Origin: Firmicutes bacterium UBA6806
Lineage (GTDB): Bacteria; Bacillota; Clostridia; Peptostreptococcales; Acidaminobacteraceae
Length of the DNA stretch: 64,000 nt
Direction: 5' to 3'
Assembly (NCBI GenBank): GCA_002452745.1
Contig: DKFC01000068.1
Coordinates: 48,924 to 112,923 of the forward strand
The notes beneath the pieces are model-generated. The model saw only the letters and a program-made list of their open reading frames with translations. It was not told where the DNA came from and made no database searches. Both the position numbers and the translations under genes were made by a program. This document shows positions 7,938 to 16,100 of this stretch, one piece after another. The first letter of the stretch is position 1, and every line of letters begins with the position of its first letter.

Positions 7938-8708
7938 ATGTTACAATTAGACTTACAGGAAATCAGCGTCCAGTATGGAGCAAATCTGATATTAGACCAT
8001 GTTTCTATCTCCATTTTCAGCGGAGACTATATCGGATTCATTGGGCCAAATGGCGCTGGTAAATCAACTTTAATCAAATCTATTTTGGGATTAGTTCCCA
8101 TAAAATCAGGTAAGATCTCAAAATCGCCAGACCTCAGAATTGGCTATGTTCCCCAGTATTCCCAATTTGAAAAAAACTTTCCCATCAGCGTAATGGATAC
8201 TATTTTAATGGGGTCAATTAAACCCAACTCGGGACTTTTACATCGTCATTCAAAGGACGAACGCAGTAAGGCCAAGGAACTGGCTGAATACCTTCACATT
8301 GAAAACTGCCTAAAAAAAAATATCAATGAAGTTTCTGGTGGGCAGATGCAAAAGGCCATGATTGCCAGAGCTATGATTCAAAGTCCAGATGTCCTCATTT
8401 TAGATGAACCGACTTCAAATGTTGACAACACTTCTAGAAATGAAATATATGATATTCTTCGAGATATCAACCACAGCCAAAACACCACCATCTTACTCAT
8501 CAGCCATGATATTGGCGCAATCTCTTCGTATGTCAAATCAGTGGCTTGCCTAAATCGCACACTGCACTACCATCCAGAGAGACCACTGACCAGTCAAGAT
8601 ATTGAAAACACTTTTGGCTGTCCAATTGATCTAATCGCTCACGGTGCACCTCATCGGGTTTTAGAGCAACATGACATCGTAGATTTATCCACTGGGAGGC
8701 GCTCATGA
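7938..8708 (+). CDS. znuC: Zinc-type ABC transporter ATP-binding protein (ZnuC family)
   Basis: 256-residue ABC ATPase. Walker A is GPNGAGKST near residues 36-44, the Q-loop is YVPQYSQF, the signature is VSGGQMQKAMIARAM near 133, Walker B is VLILDEPT near 152, and the H-loop is LLISHD. It powers the metal import complex with the genes on either side. It follows the lipoprotein by 20 bases, and its stop overlaps the permease start in ATGA, so the two are translationally coupled. Confidence 0.92.
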   Translation: MLQLDLQEISVQYGANLILDHVSISIFSGDYIGFIGPNGAGKSTLIKSILGLVPIKSGKISKSPDLRIGYVPQYSQFEKNFPISVMDTILMGSIKPNSGLLHRHSKDERSKAKELAEYLHIENCLKKNINEVSGGQMQKAMIARAMIQSPDVLILDEPTSNVDNTSRNEIYDILRDINHSQNTTILLISHDIGAISSYVKSVACLNRTLHYHPERPLTSQDIENTFGCPIDLIAHGAPHRVLEQHDIVDLSTGRRS

Positions 8709-9520
8709 TTTTAATGGACTTTTTCAAATATGACTTTCTGAGAAATGCAGTGCTCGGTGGTCTATTTGCCAGTATATTATGTGGTATTATCGGCACAATC
8801 ATCATCGAAAAAAAGCTGGTTATGATGAGCGGTGGCGTCGCCCACGCAAGTCTTGGCGGTATTGGCCTCGCACATTTTATCGGAATAGACTACCTATTGG
8901 GAGCGCTTTCGTTTTCGTTTCTCTCTTCGCTGATTATTTCAGCCTCCAGAAAAAATGAACGCGCTTATACGGATACCATCATTGGCATGATTTGGTCGCT
9001 TAGTATGGCCATAGGACTCTTATTCATCTACCTGACGCCGGGGTTTCCACCTGATATAACAGGATTCTTATTCGGGGATATCCTGACGGTTTCAAATTCG
9101 AACCTCCTCTTTATTGGAGTCTCATTGCTGATTACGCTAATCGTCATTTTTTCTCAGTTTAACTACTGGAAATACTTTTTATTCGACGAAGAATACGCGA
9201 CAATTCTAGGGATAAATACAAACCGATATACACTTGTTTTATTTGCACTGATCTCCCTTGCCATAGTCTCACTAATCAAACTGGCAGGAATTATCTTGAT
9301 TATTGCTCTGTTGACAATCCCGCCGATGTTGGCAAAATTATTTTTTAATCAGTTTAAATCCGTTATGATTGCCTCCATCATTATCAGCATTTTCTCTATC
9401 TGGGTGGGACTTGGCATCTCATATTCGCTCAATATTCCATCCGGCATTACGATTATTATTTTCAGCAGCACCTTGTTTTTTATCAGTAAGCTGATTAAGA
9501 CAGGAAACCTATTTAGTTAG
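8705..9520 (+). CDS. znuB: Zinc-type ABC transporter permease (ZnuB family)
   Basis: 271-residue membrane protein of the ABC-3 family with about eight helices. Family segments include GGVAHASLGGIGLAHF near residues 45-60 and a LAGIILIIALLTIPPMLAKLF region near 195. Its ATG overlaps the ATPase stop by four bases and GGGAGG lies just before it. It is the last gene of the metal-uptake operon. Manganese or iron transport cannot be excluded from the permease alone; the His-rich binding protein argues for zinc. Confidence 0.92.
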   Translation: MILMDFFKYDFLRNAVLGGLFASILCGIIGTIIIEKKLVMMSGGVAHASLGGIGLAHFIGIDYLLGALSFSFLSSLIISASRKNERAYTDTIIGMIWSLSMAIGLLFIYLTPGFPPDITGFLFGDILTVSNSNLLFIGVSLLITLIVIFSQFNYWKYFLFDEEYATILGINTNRYTLVLFALISLAIVSLIKLAGIILIIALLTIPPMLAKLFFNQFKSVMIASIIISIFSIWVGLGISYSLNIPSGITIIIFSSTLFFISKLIKTGNLFS

Positions 9521-9578
9521 ATCGATTGCAGTTCTCCTCAAAATATTGAGAAAACCGCCTTCTATCTTATTAAATTTC

Positions 9579-9587
9579 TGTTATAAT
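9579..9587 (+). promoter_or_regulatory. Extended -10 promoter upstream of the cupin gene
   Basis: TGTTATAAT at 9579-9587 is a strong extended -10 element about 75 bases upstream of the cupin start. No good -35 is present at 16-18 bases, as is common for extended -10 promoters. Confidence 0.5.
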
Positions 9588-9660
9588 GTTTATAATTCAA
9601 ACGAATCTCGTTGAAATATCAAAATTAAACCGACAAAATAACTCACTAAAGGAGGGTCAT

Positions 9661-10008
9661 ATGATTGTAGGAAATTTTAATGAGCTAATCGCATCACCAA
9701 TTATGAGCAGTGAAGCTAAAAACGCAGCTATGAAAGTGCTTGTGTCACCTAAAGAAGGCTGGGAAGATCATGTCATGAGAGTCATAGAGCTGGAAGCAGA
9801 AGGATATTCTCCTAAGCATCAACACGATTGGCCCCATATCAACTATATTATCGAAGGCGAAGGCACTCTCTTAATTGGTGATACACTTCATCCAATTCAA
9901 GCTGGTAGCTATGCCTATGTGCCAGCCAACACACTTCACCAGTTTTCAAACAGTGGCAGCTCGCCGCTTAAATTCATATGCATCGTTCCAGTGAGAGGTC
10001 ATCAATGA
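9661..10008 (+). CDS. Small cupin-domain protein
   Basis: 115-residue single-domain cupin. The two cupin motifs are visible: residues about 40-62 (G-x5-H-x-H-x4..., here PKHQHDWPHINYIIEGEG) and about 78-98 (G-x5-P-x4-H, here GSYAYVPANTLHQF). The His residues probably bind a metal. Such proteins may be enzymes or ligand sensors; nothing here decides. The start at 9661 follows AAAGGAGGG; the frame is open further upstream but lacks a site. Its stop overlaps the ATG of the dehydrogenase gene (ATGA), so the two products are probably made together. Confidence 0.85.
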   Translation: MIVGNFNELIASPIMSSEAKNAAMKVLVSPKEGWEDHVMRVIELEAEGYSPKHQHDWPHINYIIEGEGTLLIGDTLHPIQAGSYAYVPANTLHQFSNSGSSPLKFICIVPVRGHQ

Positions 10009-11294
10009 AATATATAAAACAAGCCGCACAACGTCCGATTCAAGACCTGAAGGATTTAAAATCTGGCGTGGCATCTATTATAGAAACGGTCCAATTAAGA
10101 GGGGACAAAGCACTTATCGAATACAACATCAAATTTGATGACAATCATAGAACTGAACTCAGGGTTTCTGCTGACGAAATCAAACAGGCCTATAAGACAG
10201 TTTCAAACGAGTTGATTGAGGATATGAAAGTTGCCCATGACAACATCAAAGCGTTTGCTGAAGCTCAGCGCGGTTCAATTGCCGATCTACCTGCCATTGA
10301 GGTCATGCCCGGCATAAAGCTCGGTCATCGCGTCATCCCGGTTGACTCATGTTGCTGTTATGTTCCAGGAGGAAACTATCCTCTATTTTCATCAGCTCTG
10401 ATGTTGGTCGTTCCAGCTAAAGTAGCTGGAGTCAATCGAATTATCGCATGCTCTCCTTGCAAAAGAGGCACTGGGCAAATTGCGCCTGAGACATTGGTTG
10501 CACTGGATATTGCAGGTGCCGATGAGATATATGCTGTTGGAGGCGCCCATGCAATTGCCGCCTGTTCTTATGGCACACAGAGCATTGCCCCTGTGGACCT
10601 AATCGTCGGCCCGGGAAATCAATATGTAACAGAAGCCAAACGTCAATGCTATGGTCAAATAGGCATTGACTTCGTCGCTGGTCCAAGTGAAGTTATGATT
10701 CTTGCAGATGCCACTGCCGATGCCCAAATTATAGCGGCTGACTTACTCGGTCAATCTGAACACGACTTTCTTGCCAAAGGGATTTTGGTCAGTACCTCTG
10801 AGGCACTTTGCTTTGAAGTGGAAACTGAAATTCAAAAACAACTGCCTCAACTAGGAACTGCTGCAATTGCAGAAAAATCATGGGCTCAATTCGGTGAAAT
10901 TATATTTGTCGACTCTATTGAAGAAGGCGTAAATCTCTGTAATGAGCTAGCGCCAGAGCATCTAGAACTGGCTTTGGAATCACCTGAATCCATCATCCCA
11001 TCCCTTACCAATTATGGTTCGCTTTTTATAGGTGAATGGTCGGCTGAAGTTCTTGGCGATTATATCTCGGGAACCAATCACACGTTGCCAACGCTGAGAG
11101 CATCCCGCTATACAGGTGGCGTCTACGTCGGTACGTTCTTAAAGACACTTACACATCAAACCATCAGCCCTAATGCGCTTTCATCTGTTGGACCTTCAGC
11201 CTATAGAATGGCTAAAGCGGAAGGGCTTGATGCTCATGCCAACGCAGTTGGTGTTCGGCTGAACAAAACCAAAACAGATTTCTCAAACTCGTAA
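10005..11294 (+). CDS. HisD-family dehydrogenase, closer to HpsN-type than biosynthetic HisD
   Basis: 429-residue zinc- and NAD-dependent alcohol dehydrogenase of the histidinol dehydrogenase superfamily. Catalytic and zinc residues are in place: LGQSEHD (Gln/His ligands), APEHLEL (Glu/His), GDYISGTNHTLPT (Asp, His) and DAHANAV (His). Segments such as GHRVIPV, YVPGGNYPLFSSALM and GADEIYAVGG resemble the HpsN (sulfopropanediol dehydrogenase) branch more than E. coli HisD. No other histidine gene is in the window, and the partner is a cupin, which also argues against histidine synthesis. Substrate unknown. The ATG at 10005 overlaps the cupin stop. Confidence 0.8.
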   Translation: MKYIKQAAQRPIQDLKDLKSGVASIIETVQLRGDKALIEYNIKFDDNHRTELRVSADEIKQAYKTVSNELIEDMKVAHDNIKAFAEAQRGSIADLPAIEVMPGIKLGHRVIPVDSCCCYVPGGNYPLFSSALMLVVPAKVAGVNRIIACSPCKRGTGQIAPETLVALDIAGADEIYAVGGAHAIAACSYGTQSIAPVDLIVGPGNQYVTEAKRQCYGQIGIDFVAGPSEVMILADATADAQIIAADLLGQSEHDFLAKGILVSTSEALCFEVETEIQKQLPQLGTAAIAEKSWAQFGEIIFVDSIEEGVNLCNELAPEHLELALESPESIIPSLTNYGSLFIGEWSAEVLGDYISGTNHTLPTLRASRYTGGVYVGTFLKTLTHQTISPNALSSVGPSAYRMAKAEGLDAHANAVGVRLNKTKTDFSNS

Positions 11295-11351
11295 TCGGCA
11301 GTTGTCTACAAAATATGAGCTTGTCGAGAAACGTCAAGGACAAGGAAATGA

Positions 11352-11402
11352 AAAAGCCTGCTTTCGCAGCGTATCTAAACATACGTAAGAAGGCAGGCTT
11401 TT
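11352..11402. terminator. Intrinsic terminator after the cupin-dehydrogenase operon
   Basis: Arms AAAAGCCTGCTTTC and its near-complement ending AAGGCAGGCTTTT enclose an inner GCGTAT/ATACGT stem. It follows the dehydrogenase stop by about 60 bases. Confidence 0.85.
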
Positions 11403-11498
11403 AAAATTGACGCCGTAATTGACGTTTGTCATCAAGCTGAGGTGTCGCTATATAGACTGTCCCCTCTTTATGCATATTAAAATCATTCTGAACTGGTG

Positions 11499-12242
11499 TC
11501 ATTCCCACTTAAAAAAGCGAACGGAGAGCACAGTACAAATCAACGCAACTGTAATCATTAAAATCACAGGTTCAAAAACACTTTCTACAGGCAGTCCCAG
11601 GGATGACGCTTTTAGGAGTTTAATCCCCTGAGTCAGTGGCAATACATCCGCTAACGTCTGGAGAGCTTTAGGCATAACTTCATAGGGAAGCGTTGCCCCT
11701 GAGAAGATGAGCATGGGGAAGTAAAGCAAACTGGCAATGATACTTGCCGTTTTCATATTTGGGGAAAGGCCACCTACCAAGAGACCTATGCTGAATATTG
11801 ACGCCATTACCAACAAGTACGCACCTAAAAAAAACAACCACGATCCTCGCATATTAAGGCCAAAGAAAAGCGCTCCTACCATATAAACTAAAACCAGCGA
11901 TAAGAATGCATATAACGCATAAATAACCAATTGGACAGTCAAGATAAGAACTGGACTTATAGGGGTAACTTTAAACCGTTTTAAGATTCTTTTGCCTCTA
12001 TAATCTGATATTACAAGTGGAAGTCCCATAACACCGCCTGCACAAATGGCAATTGTTGCAATTGCCCCAAAAGATTGCTCTAAAAAAGTGTAATCTGCCC
12101 CTTCAAAAGCAGGCTTACTTCCAAATATCATGCCTAAAATAATCACCATGACAACGGGCATGCAAAGGGCAAATATAAACATGTCCATCCCTCTAAGAGA
12201 TAATTTTATCTCCGTTTTTAAAAGTGCATTAAACGCCTTCAT
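11499..12242 (-). CDS. ABC-2 type transporter permease
   Basis: 247-residue membrane protein of the ABC-2 family with six predicted helices and the typical N-terminal MKAFNALLKTEIKLSLR amphipathic segment. It includes a conserved LLVGGLSPNMKTASIIASLLYFPMLIFSG region near residues 145-175. It forms an exporter with the ATPase gene immediately upstream. The start at 12242 follows AGGAGGTG and overlaps the ATPase stop by 14 bases. The exported compound is unknown; drug or peptide export is typical. Confidence 0.88.
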   Translation of the reverse strand: MKAFNALLKTEIKLSLRGMDMFIFALCMPVVMVIILGMIFGSKPAFEGADYTFLEQSFGAIATIAICAGGVMGLPLVISDYRGKRILKRFKVTPISPVLILTVQLVIYALYAFLSLVLVYMVGALFFGLNMRGSWLFFLGAYLLVMASIFSIGLLVGGLSPNMKTASIIASLLYFPMLIFSGATLPYEVMPKALQTLADVLPLTQGIKLLKASSLGLPVESVFEPVILMITVALICTVLSVRFFKWE

Positions 12243-12978
12243 GAGGCACCTCCTCTTCTGTATACCATAGATATGCATCTTCAAGGGTTTCATATGGGCT
12301 GCCCTCAATCGCTTCCTTTACCGTTCCATCGAATACATTTTTTCCCCTTTTGAGAATCATAATTCTATCACAGAGGACTTCGACTTCATCCATAAAGTGT
12401 GATGTCAAAAAAATCGTGATTCCCATTGATTTTAACTGAGATAGACGCTTCCACACATCTCGCCTTGCTTTGGCATCCAGTCCTGTTGTCAATTCGTCTA
12501 GGAAAATCACCTCCGGATTTGGAATCAGAGCAAGGACGATAAACAGCCGTTGCTTTTGTCCTCCCGATAACCCATTGATTAGAAATTTTGACTTCTCCAA
12601 AATCCCAAATTGGCTCAAAAGCTGTTTGTAATCAAGAGCCTCCCTATAAAGTGATGCAGTCATCTCACAAAGTTCTTCCACTTTTATCTTTTCCTGATAA
12701 TTTGACTCTTGAAACTGAACCCCAACCTTTTCAAAGAGAATCCTCCTCTCTGTTTGCGGGTTCATGCCCAAAACTGAAACAACGCCTTCATCCTGTTTTA
12801 TCGTTCCTAAAATACATTCAATAGTTGTGCTCTTCCCCGCTCCATTTCCGCCTAATAGCCCAAATACCTCCCCTTGTCCAACGGAAAATGTCAAGTTGTC
12901 CACTACCTTGACTTGAAGGTAAGATTTTGATAAATTTCTCACCTCAATTGTAGCTTGCTCTTCATCACTTGTTTTCAT
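12229..12978 (-). CDS. ABC transporter ATP-binding protein
   Basis: 249-residue ATPase of the CcmA/DrrA type. Walker A is GGNGAGKST near residue 42, signature LSGGQKQRL near 138, Walker B EVIFLDELTTGLD near 157 and H-loop TSHF near 193. The catalytic Glu of Walker B is followed by Leu where most homologues have Pro. It pairs with the downstream ABC-2 permease. The MerR regulator gene lies upstream on the same strand, separated by a palindromic terminator-like element. Confidence 0.9.
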   Translation of the reverse strand: MKTSDEEQATIEVRNLSKSYLQVKVVDNLTFSVGQGEVFGLLGGNGAGKSTTIECILGTIKQDEGVVSVLGMNPQTERRILFEKVGVQFQESNYQEKIKVEELCEMTASLYREALDYKQLLSQFGILEKSKFLINGLSGGQKQRLFIVLALIPNPEVIFLDELTTGLDAKARRDVWKRLSQLKSMGITIFLTSHFMDEVEVLCDRIMILKRGKNVFDGTVKEAIEGSPYETLEDAYLWYTEEEVPHEGV

Positions 12979-13112
12979 CTAATTGCACACCTCCTATTTT
13001 TAGCTTCAGTTTTCACCCACCACCAAGTGGCATATCCGACCCTCGGAACACAATTTTATTTGGATTCTGTCAACTGCCTTCTTACTTGATGGATTTGCTT
13101 CAACAAAAGAAT

Positions 13113-13136
13113 AACACCAGACTCAAGTCTGGTGTT
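13113..13136 (-). terminator. Palindrome after the MerR gene, probable weak terminator
   Basis: A perfect inverted repeat with 11-bp arms (AACACCAGACT / AGTCTGGTGTT) and a 2-base centre. The minus-strand trailer is only moderately T-rich (TTATTCTTTTG). The same 12-mer AGTCTGGTGTTA recurs upstream of the MerR gene at 13941-13952, so an operator role is also possible. Confidence 0.5.
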
Positions 13137-13152
13137 AAACTGTAGGGTTGTT

Positions 13153-13902
13153 CTATTCTATCTTTTTCATCTTTTGAAGTTGATTTAACAACCTATGGGC
13201 ATTTTTCTCTGCATAATTTAATGATGATATGAGTTTATCACAAACTGAGATCATATCTTCATTTTCCACAGGGGTATCTATGACCTCTCGGATATTTGCC
13301 TCTGGATTTTTAGTGAGCGTGTTCAGCATTCTCAAAATTGATGAGAGCGAATAATTTGCACATCTAAGGGCACGTATAATTTTTAAACGTCTCATTTCCT
13401 CAATCCCGTAAACTCGATAACCGTTTTGACGCCTCCTCACTGTCAGAAGACCATTCATCTCCCAATTCCTAAGGGCATCTATGGTAATCTCGAGAGTCTC
13501 TGCCGTCTCTTTTCTGGTCAAAACCCGCTCACTGGATTCATAGACTTCTCCAGACAGTAGCACTTCCACAATTTCAAGTGCCTCTTCTGCATGTCTTTGC
13601 TCGGCCTTTATTTGACGAAGATACTGATTTGTCATTTTAATTGCCTTTTCAAACGACCCTTTAGCAGAGGTCTTGATAATTTCAACAGCCTGTTTCCTCA
13701 GGCCATTTTGAAGAACTTCCACTTCGAGTGCAATCCTAGCCAGTTTGATTTGCTCTATATGGGCATCAGTGAATACTCGATACCCATTCTCTTTGCGCTT
13801 TGCAGGTGGAATCAATTCAAGCGCCTCATAAAGCCGCACGGTATTGGAGTGAATTCCAAACTTTTTTGCAATTTCTGACGTTTTATATGTTCTCATTTTC
13901 AT
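13153..13902 (-). CDS. MerR-type regulator with two HTH domains
   Basis: About 249 residues carrying two MerR-like winged helix-turn-helix domains. The first (residues 3-70) has KTSEIAKKFGIHSNTVRLYEALELIPPAKRKENGYRVF; the second (about 125-190) has LTRKETAETLEITIDALRNWEMNGLLTVRRRQNGYRVYG. A helical linker joins them. Most MerR proteins have one HTH and dimerise through a coiled coil, so the tandem arrangement is unusual. Several start codons are clustered (GTG 13908, ATG 13905, 13902, 13896); 13902 has the best spacing from AGGATG. Its position upstream of the ABC exporter suggests it regulates that exporter. Confidence 0.85.
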   Translation of the reverse strand: MKMRTYKTSEIAKKFGIHSNTVRLYEALELIPPAKRKENGYRVFTDAHIEQIKLARIALEVEVLQNGLRKQAVEIIKTSAKGSFEKAIKMTNQYLRQIKAEQRHAEEALEIVEVLLSGEVYESSERVLTRKETAETLEITIDALRNWEMNGLLTVRRRQNGYRVYGIEEMRRLKIIRALRCANYSLSSILRMLNTLTKNPEANIREVIDTPVENEDMISVCDKLISSLNYAEKNAHRLLNQLQKMKKIE

Positions 13903-13976
13903 CATCACATCCTATTAAAATCAGTTTATCACAGTTTAATAGTCTGGTGTTATAGTGGAGACTTTCTACCTGATTG

Positions 13977-15956
13977 TTACTTCTTGTTTAGTTCAAATTT
14001 CTCAGCTCTTTTTACAAGGGCATCCGCCAGTGTCCTCAGCTCGTCTATCATGTTTAATATCTGCTCTGTTGACGCCATTTGCTCTTGTGCAATGGCACTG
14101 ATATGCGTCGTCGTGTCGGATGTCGTTTCAAGTGTCTGTTCAAATTGTTCCATAGAATTGCTGATTTCGGTCATCGAAGCAGCCTGTTCCTCCGTTACTG
14201 CTGCAATTTCTTCCACGGCGACATTTGCCTTCCTCGATATCTCAATAACCCGCGTCATACCGACCTTGGCCTCTTCTGAACTCTTCGATGATTGATTCAC
14301 GCCTATTTCAATCAGTTCAAACTGTTTGTAAATATCTTCAATCTCCCTTTGTATGGAGAAAATGATTCCCGTAATCTTATCCGCAGAATCATTTGACTGC
14401 TCCGCCAGTTTTCGAATTTCCTCGGCTACTACTGCAAAACCTCTTCCAGCTTCCCCTGCCCTTGCCGCTTCTATAGAAGCATTGAGCGCCAAGAGATTTG
14501 TTTGTTCTGAAATTGATTTAATGGCCTCAGAAATCCCACCGATATCCTCCGCAGACGTTTTGAGTGCCTTCATCTTGCAATTGGTTTCACTACTGATTTC
14601 CGATACTTTAAGCATCTGCTCCACTGTTTGGGCAACCAACTTGAAGCTCTGATCGGTTTCGTCTAAGTTAAACTTTACAGTTTCATTTAAGGTTTCCGTA
14701 TTTACGGCAATCAGATTTGCCCCTTCTGACATTCCCTCTATCATTTCAAATGTGCCTTTCATTGAGGACATATCCTGAGCCGCTCTTGTGGAAAGTCCCA
14801 CAATTTGCTCTGTCATCTCCTCAGTTGCCTTTGCGTTTTCCCCACTGATTTCATGAAGCGTGACTGTGAAGCCTTCTATATAATTCATATCTTCAAGCAG
14901 TCTTGAAAGCAGTTCGTTGTATTCTTCTATAAGCTGTTGAAGTTCGTTGGCAAGTACCCCAAACTCGTCTTTTCGTTTTAAATAAGTTTCGTCCATGTGA
15001 AAATTCAAATGTCCCCCAGACAACTTGAGCACCACAGATTCAATATAAGCAATATTTTTGAAAATTGTTCCCGACAAGAAAATCCCCAGTCCCAATGCAA
15101 TCAGTACCCAAACAGCAAGGGAAAAACCTGAAAATAAGTTCAATCGGGTCAGACTCTTATAAGCAAATTCCTTTGGAGACTGCATGACAACTGCCCAGCC
15201 CGATGAGGTTACCGGGGTGTATGCTACGATGGATTCATGATCCTCATACATGGCATCTTCAACACCTGCTGCCCCAGAAAGGGCTTTGGCAACATAGTCG
15301 TACTTGCTGAAATTTTCCATACTCTCAACATAGGATGCGTTGGGATGTGCCAGGACTGTCCCCGATTTTTCCACGATAAATGGATAGGATACAGAACTGT
15401 CATTATATCTCTCAATTAATGTCGTGAGGATTTCCAAGTCAATACTCGCCCCAATGACACCGCTTACTCTCCCGTTTTTTTGGATGGGCATTGCCAAAAC
15501 AGCAGTGGCCTTTCCTGTAGTGGATGAATAGATGATGTCATACGCCTTCTCGCCTTTGATCGCGTCTTTAAAGTAGCTTCGATCTGCTCTGTCACCTAGA
15601 TCACCAGATGTTTTGTAGATCTGCATGCCCTTTGGATTCATCACATATATTTGACTGATAATAGAGGAATTTTCCACTGCTCGATTTAAAATCGACATAT
15701 CTCTTGCATTCATGCTACTGACGCCCTCATCCGATGCTAAAGTGGCCATTAGTCTTTCAGTCTCGGACAGTAGGCGGTCTATTTCTCTTGAAATAGCCTC
15801 TGATCTTTCATAATCTCTCTGCATGATTGAATCTCTCAGAGAATTGCCGTTGAGCCACAGCGTGATCCCCGAATTCACAATCAATGGGACAATCACAACC
15901 AGTACAATGGTCATGATTAGAAACCGTTTGTAGCTCTTTTCTTTTTTCTTAAACAT
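13977..15956 (-). CDS. Methyl-accepting chemotaxis protein with extracellular dCache domain
   Basis: 659-residue chemoreceptor. An N-terminal helix (about residues 12-33) leads into a double Cache sensor of about 245 residues, with membrane-distal features such as QIYVMNPKGMQIYKTSGDLGDRADRSYFKDAI and a second pocket near GWAVVMQSP. A second membrane helix follows around 278-298, then a HAMP-like region and the MCP signalling domain with tip EQTNLLALNASIEAARAG. It probably senses small organic ligands such as amino acids; the ligand is not predictable. I set the start at 15956 because GGGAGAGGT lies directly upstream; the earlier in-frame ATG overlaps that site. It is divergent from the aminopeptidase gene. 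Confidence 0.93.
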   Translation of the reverse strand: MFKKKEKSYKRFLIMTIVLVVIVPLIVNSGITLWLNGNSLRDSIMQRDYERSEAISREIDRLLSETERLMATLASDEGVSSMNARDMSILNRAVENSSIISQIYVMNPKGMQIYKTSGDLGDRADRSYFKDAIKGEKAYDIIYSSTTGKATAVLAMPIQKNGRVSGVIGASIDLEILTTLIERYNDSSVSYPFIVEKSGTVLAHPNASYVESMENFSKYDYVAKALSGAAGVEDAMYEDHESIVAYTPVTSSGWAVVMQSPKEFAYKSLTRLNLFSGFSLAVWVLIALGLGIFLSGTIFKNIAYIESVVLKLSGGHLNFHMDETYLKRKDEFGVLANELQQLIEEYNELLSRLLEDMNYIEGFTVTLHEISGENAKATEEMTEQIVGLSTRAAQDMSSMKGTFEMIEGMSEGANLIAVNTETLNETVKFNLDETDQSFKLVAQTVEQMLKVSEISSETNCKMKALKTSAEDIGGISEAIKSISEQTNLLALNASIEAARAGEAGRGFAVVAEEIRKLAEQSNDSADKITGIIFSIQREIEDIYKQFELIEIGVNQSSKSSEEAKVGMTRVIEISRKANVAVEEIAAVTEEQAASMTEISNSMEQFEQTLETTSDTTTHISAIAQEQMASTEQILNMIDELRTLADALVKRAEKFELNKK

Positions 15957-16100
15957 AACTACCTCTCCCATTCAACAATTTATAAGCTATTTCTCCATCA
16001 ATAAAGGAAGAGTCCCGGAATATTAAAATATTTTAACTTAACGCCTTTTGCATTGAATCCCCATGATACAAGTAATAAAATAAATGAGTGGAGGTGTCAA

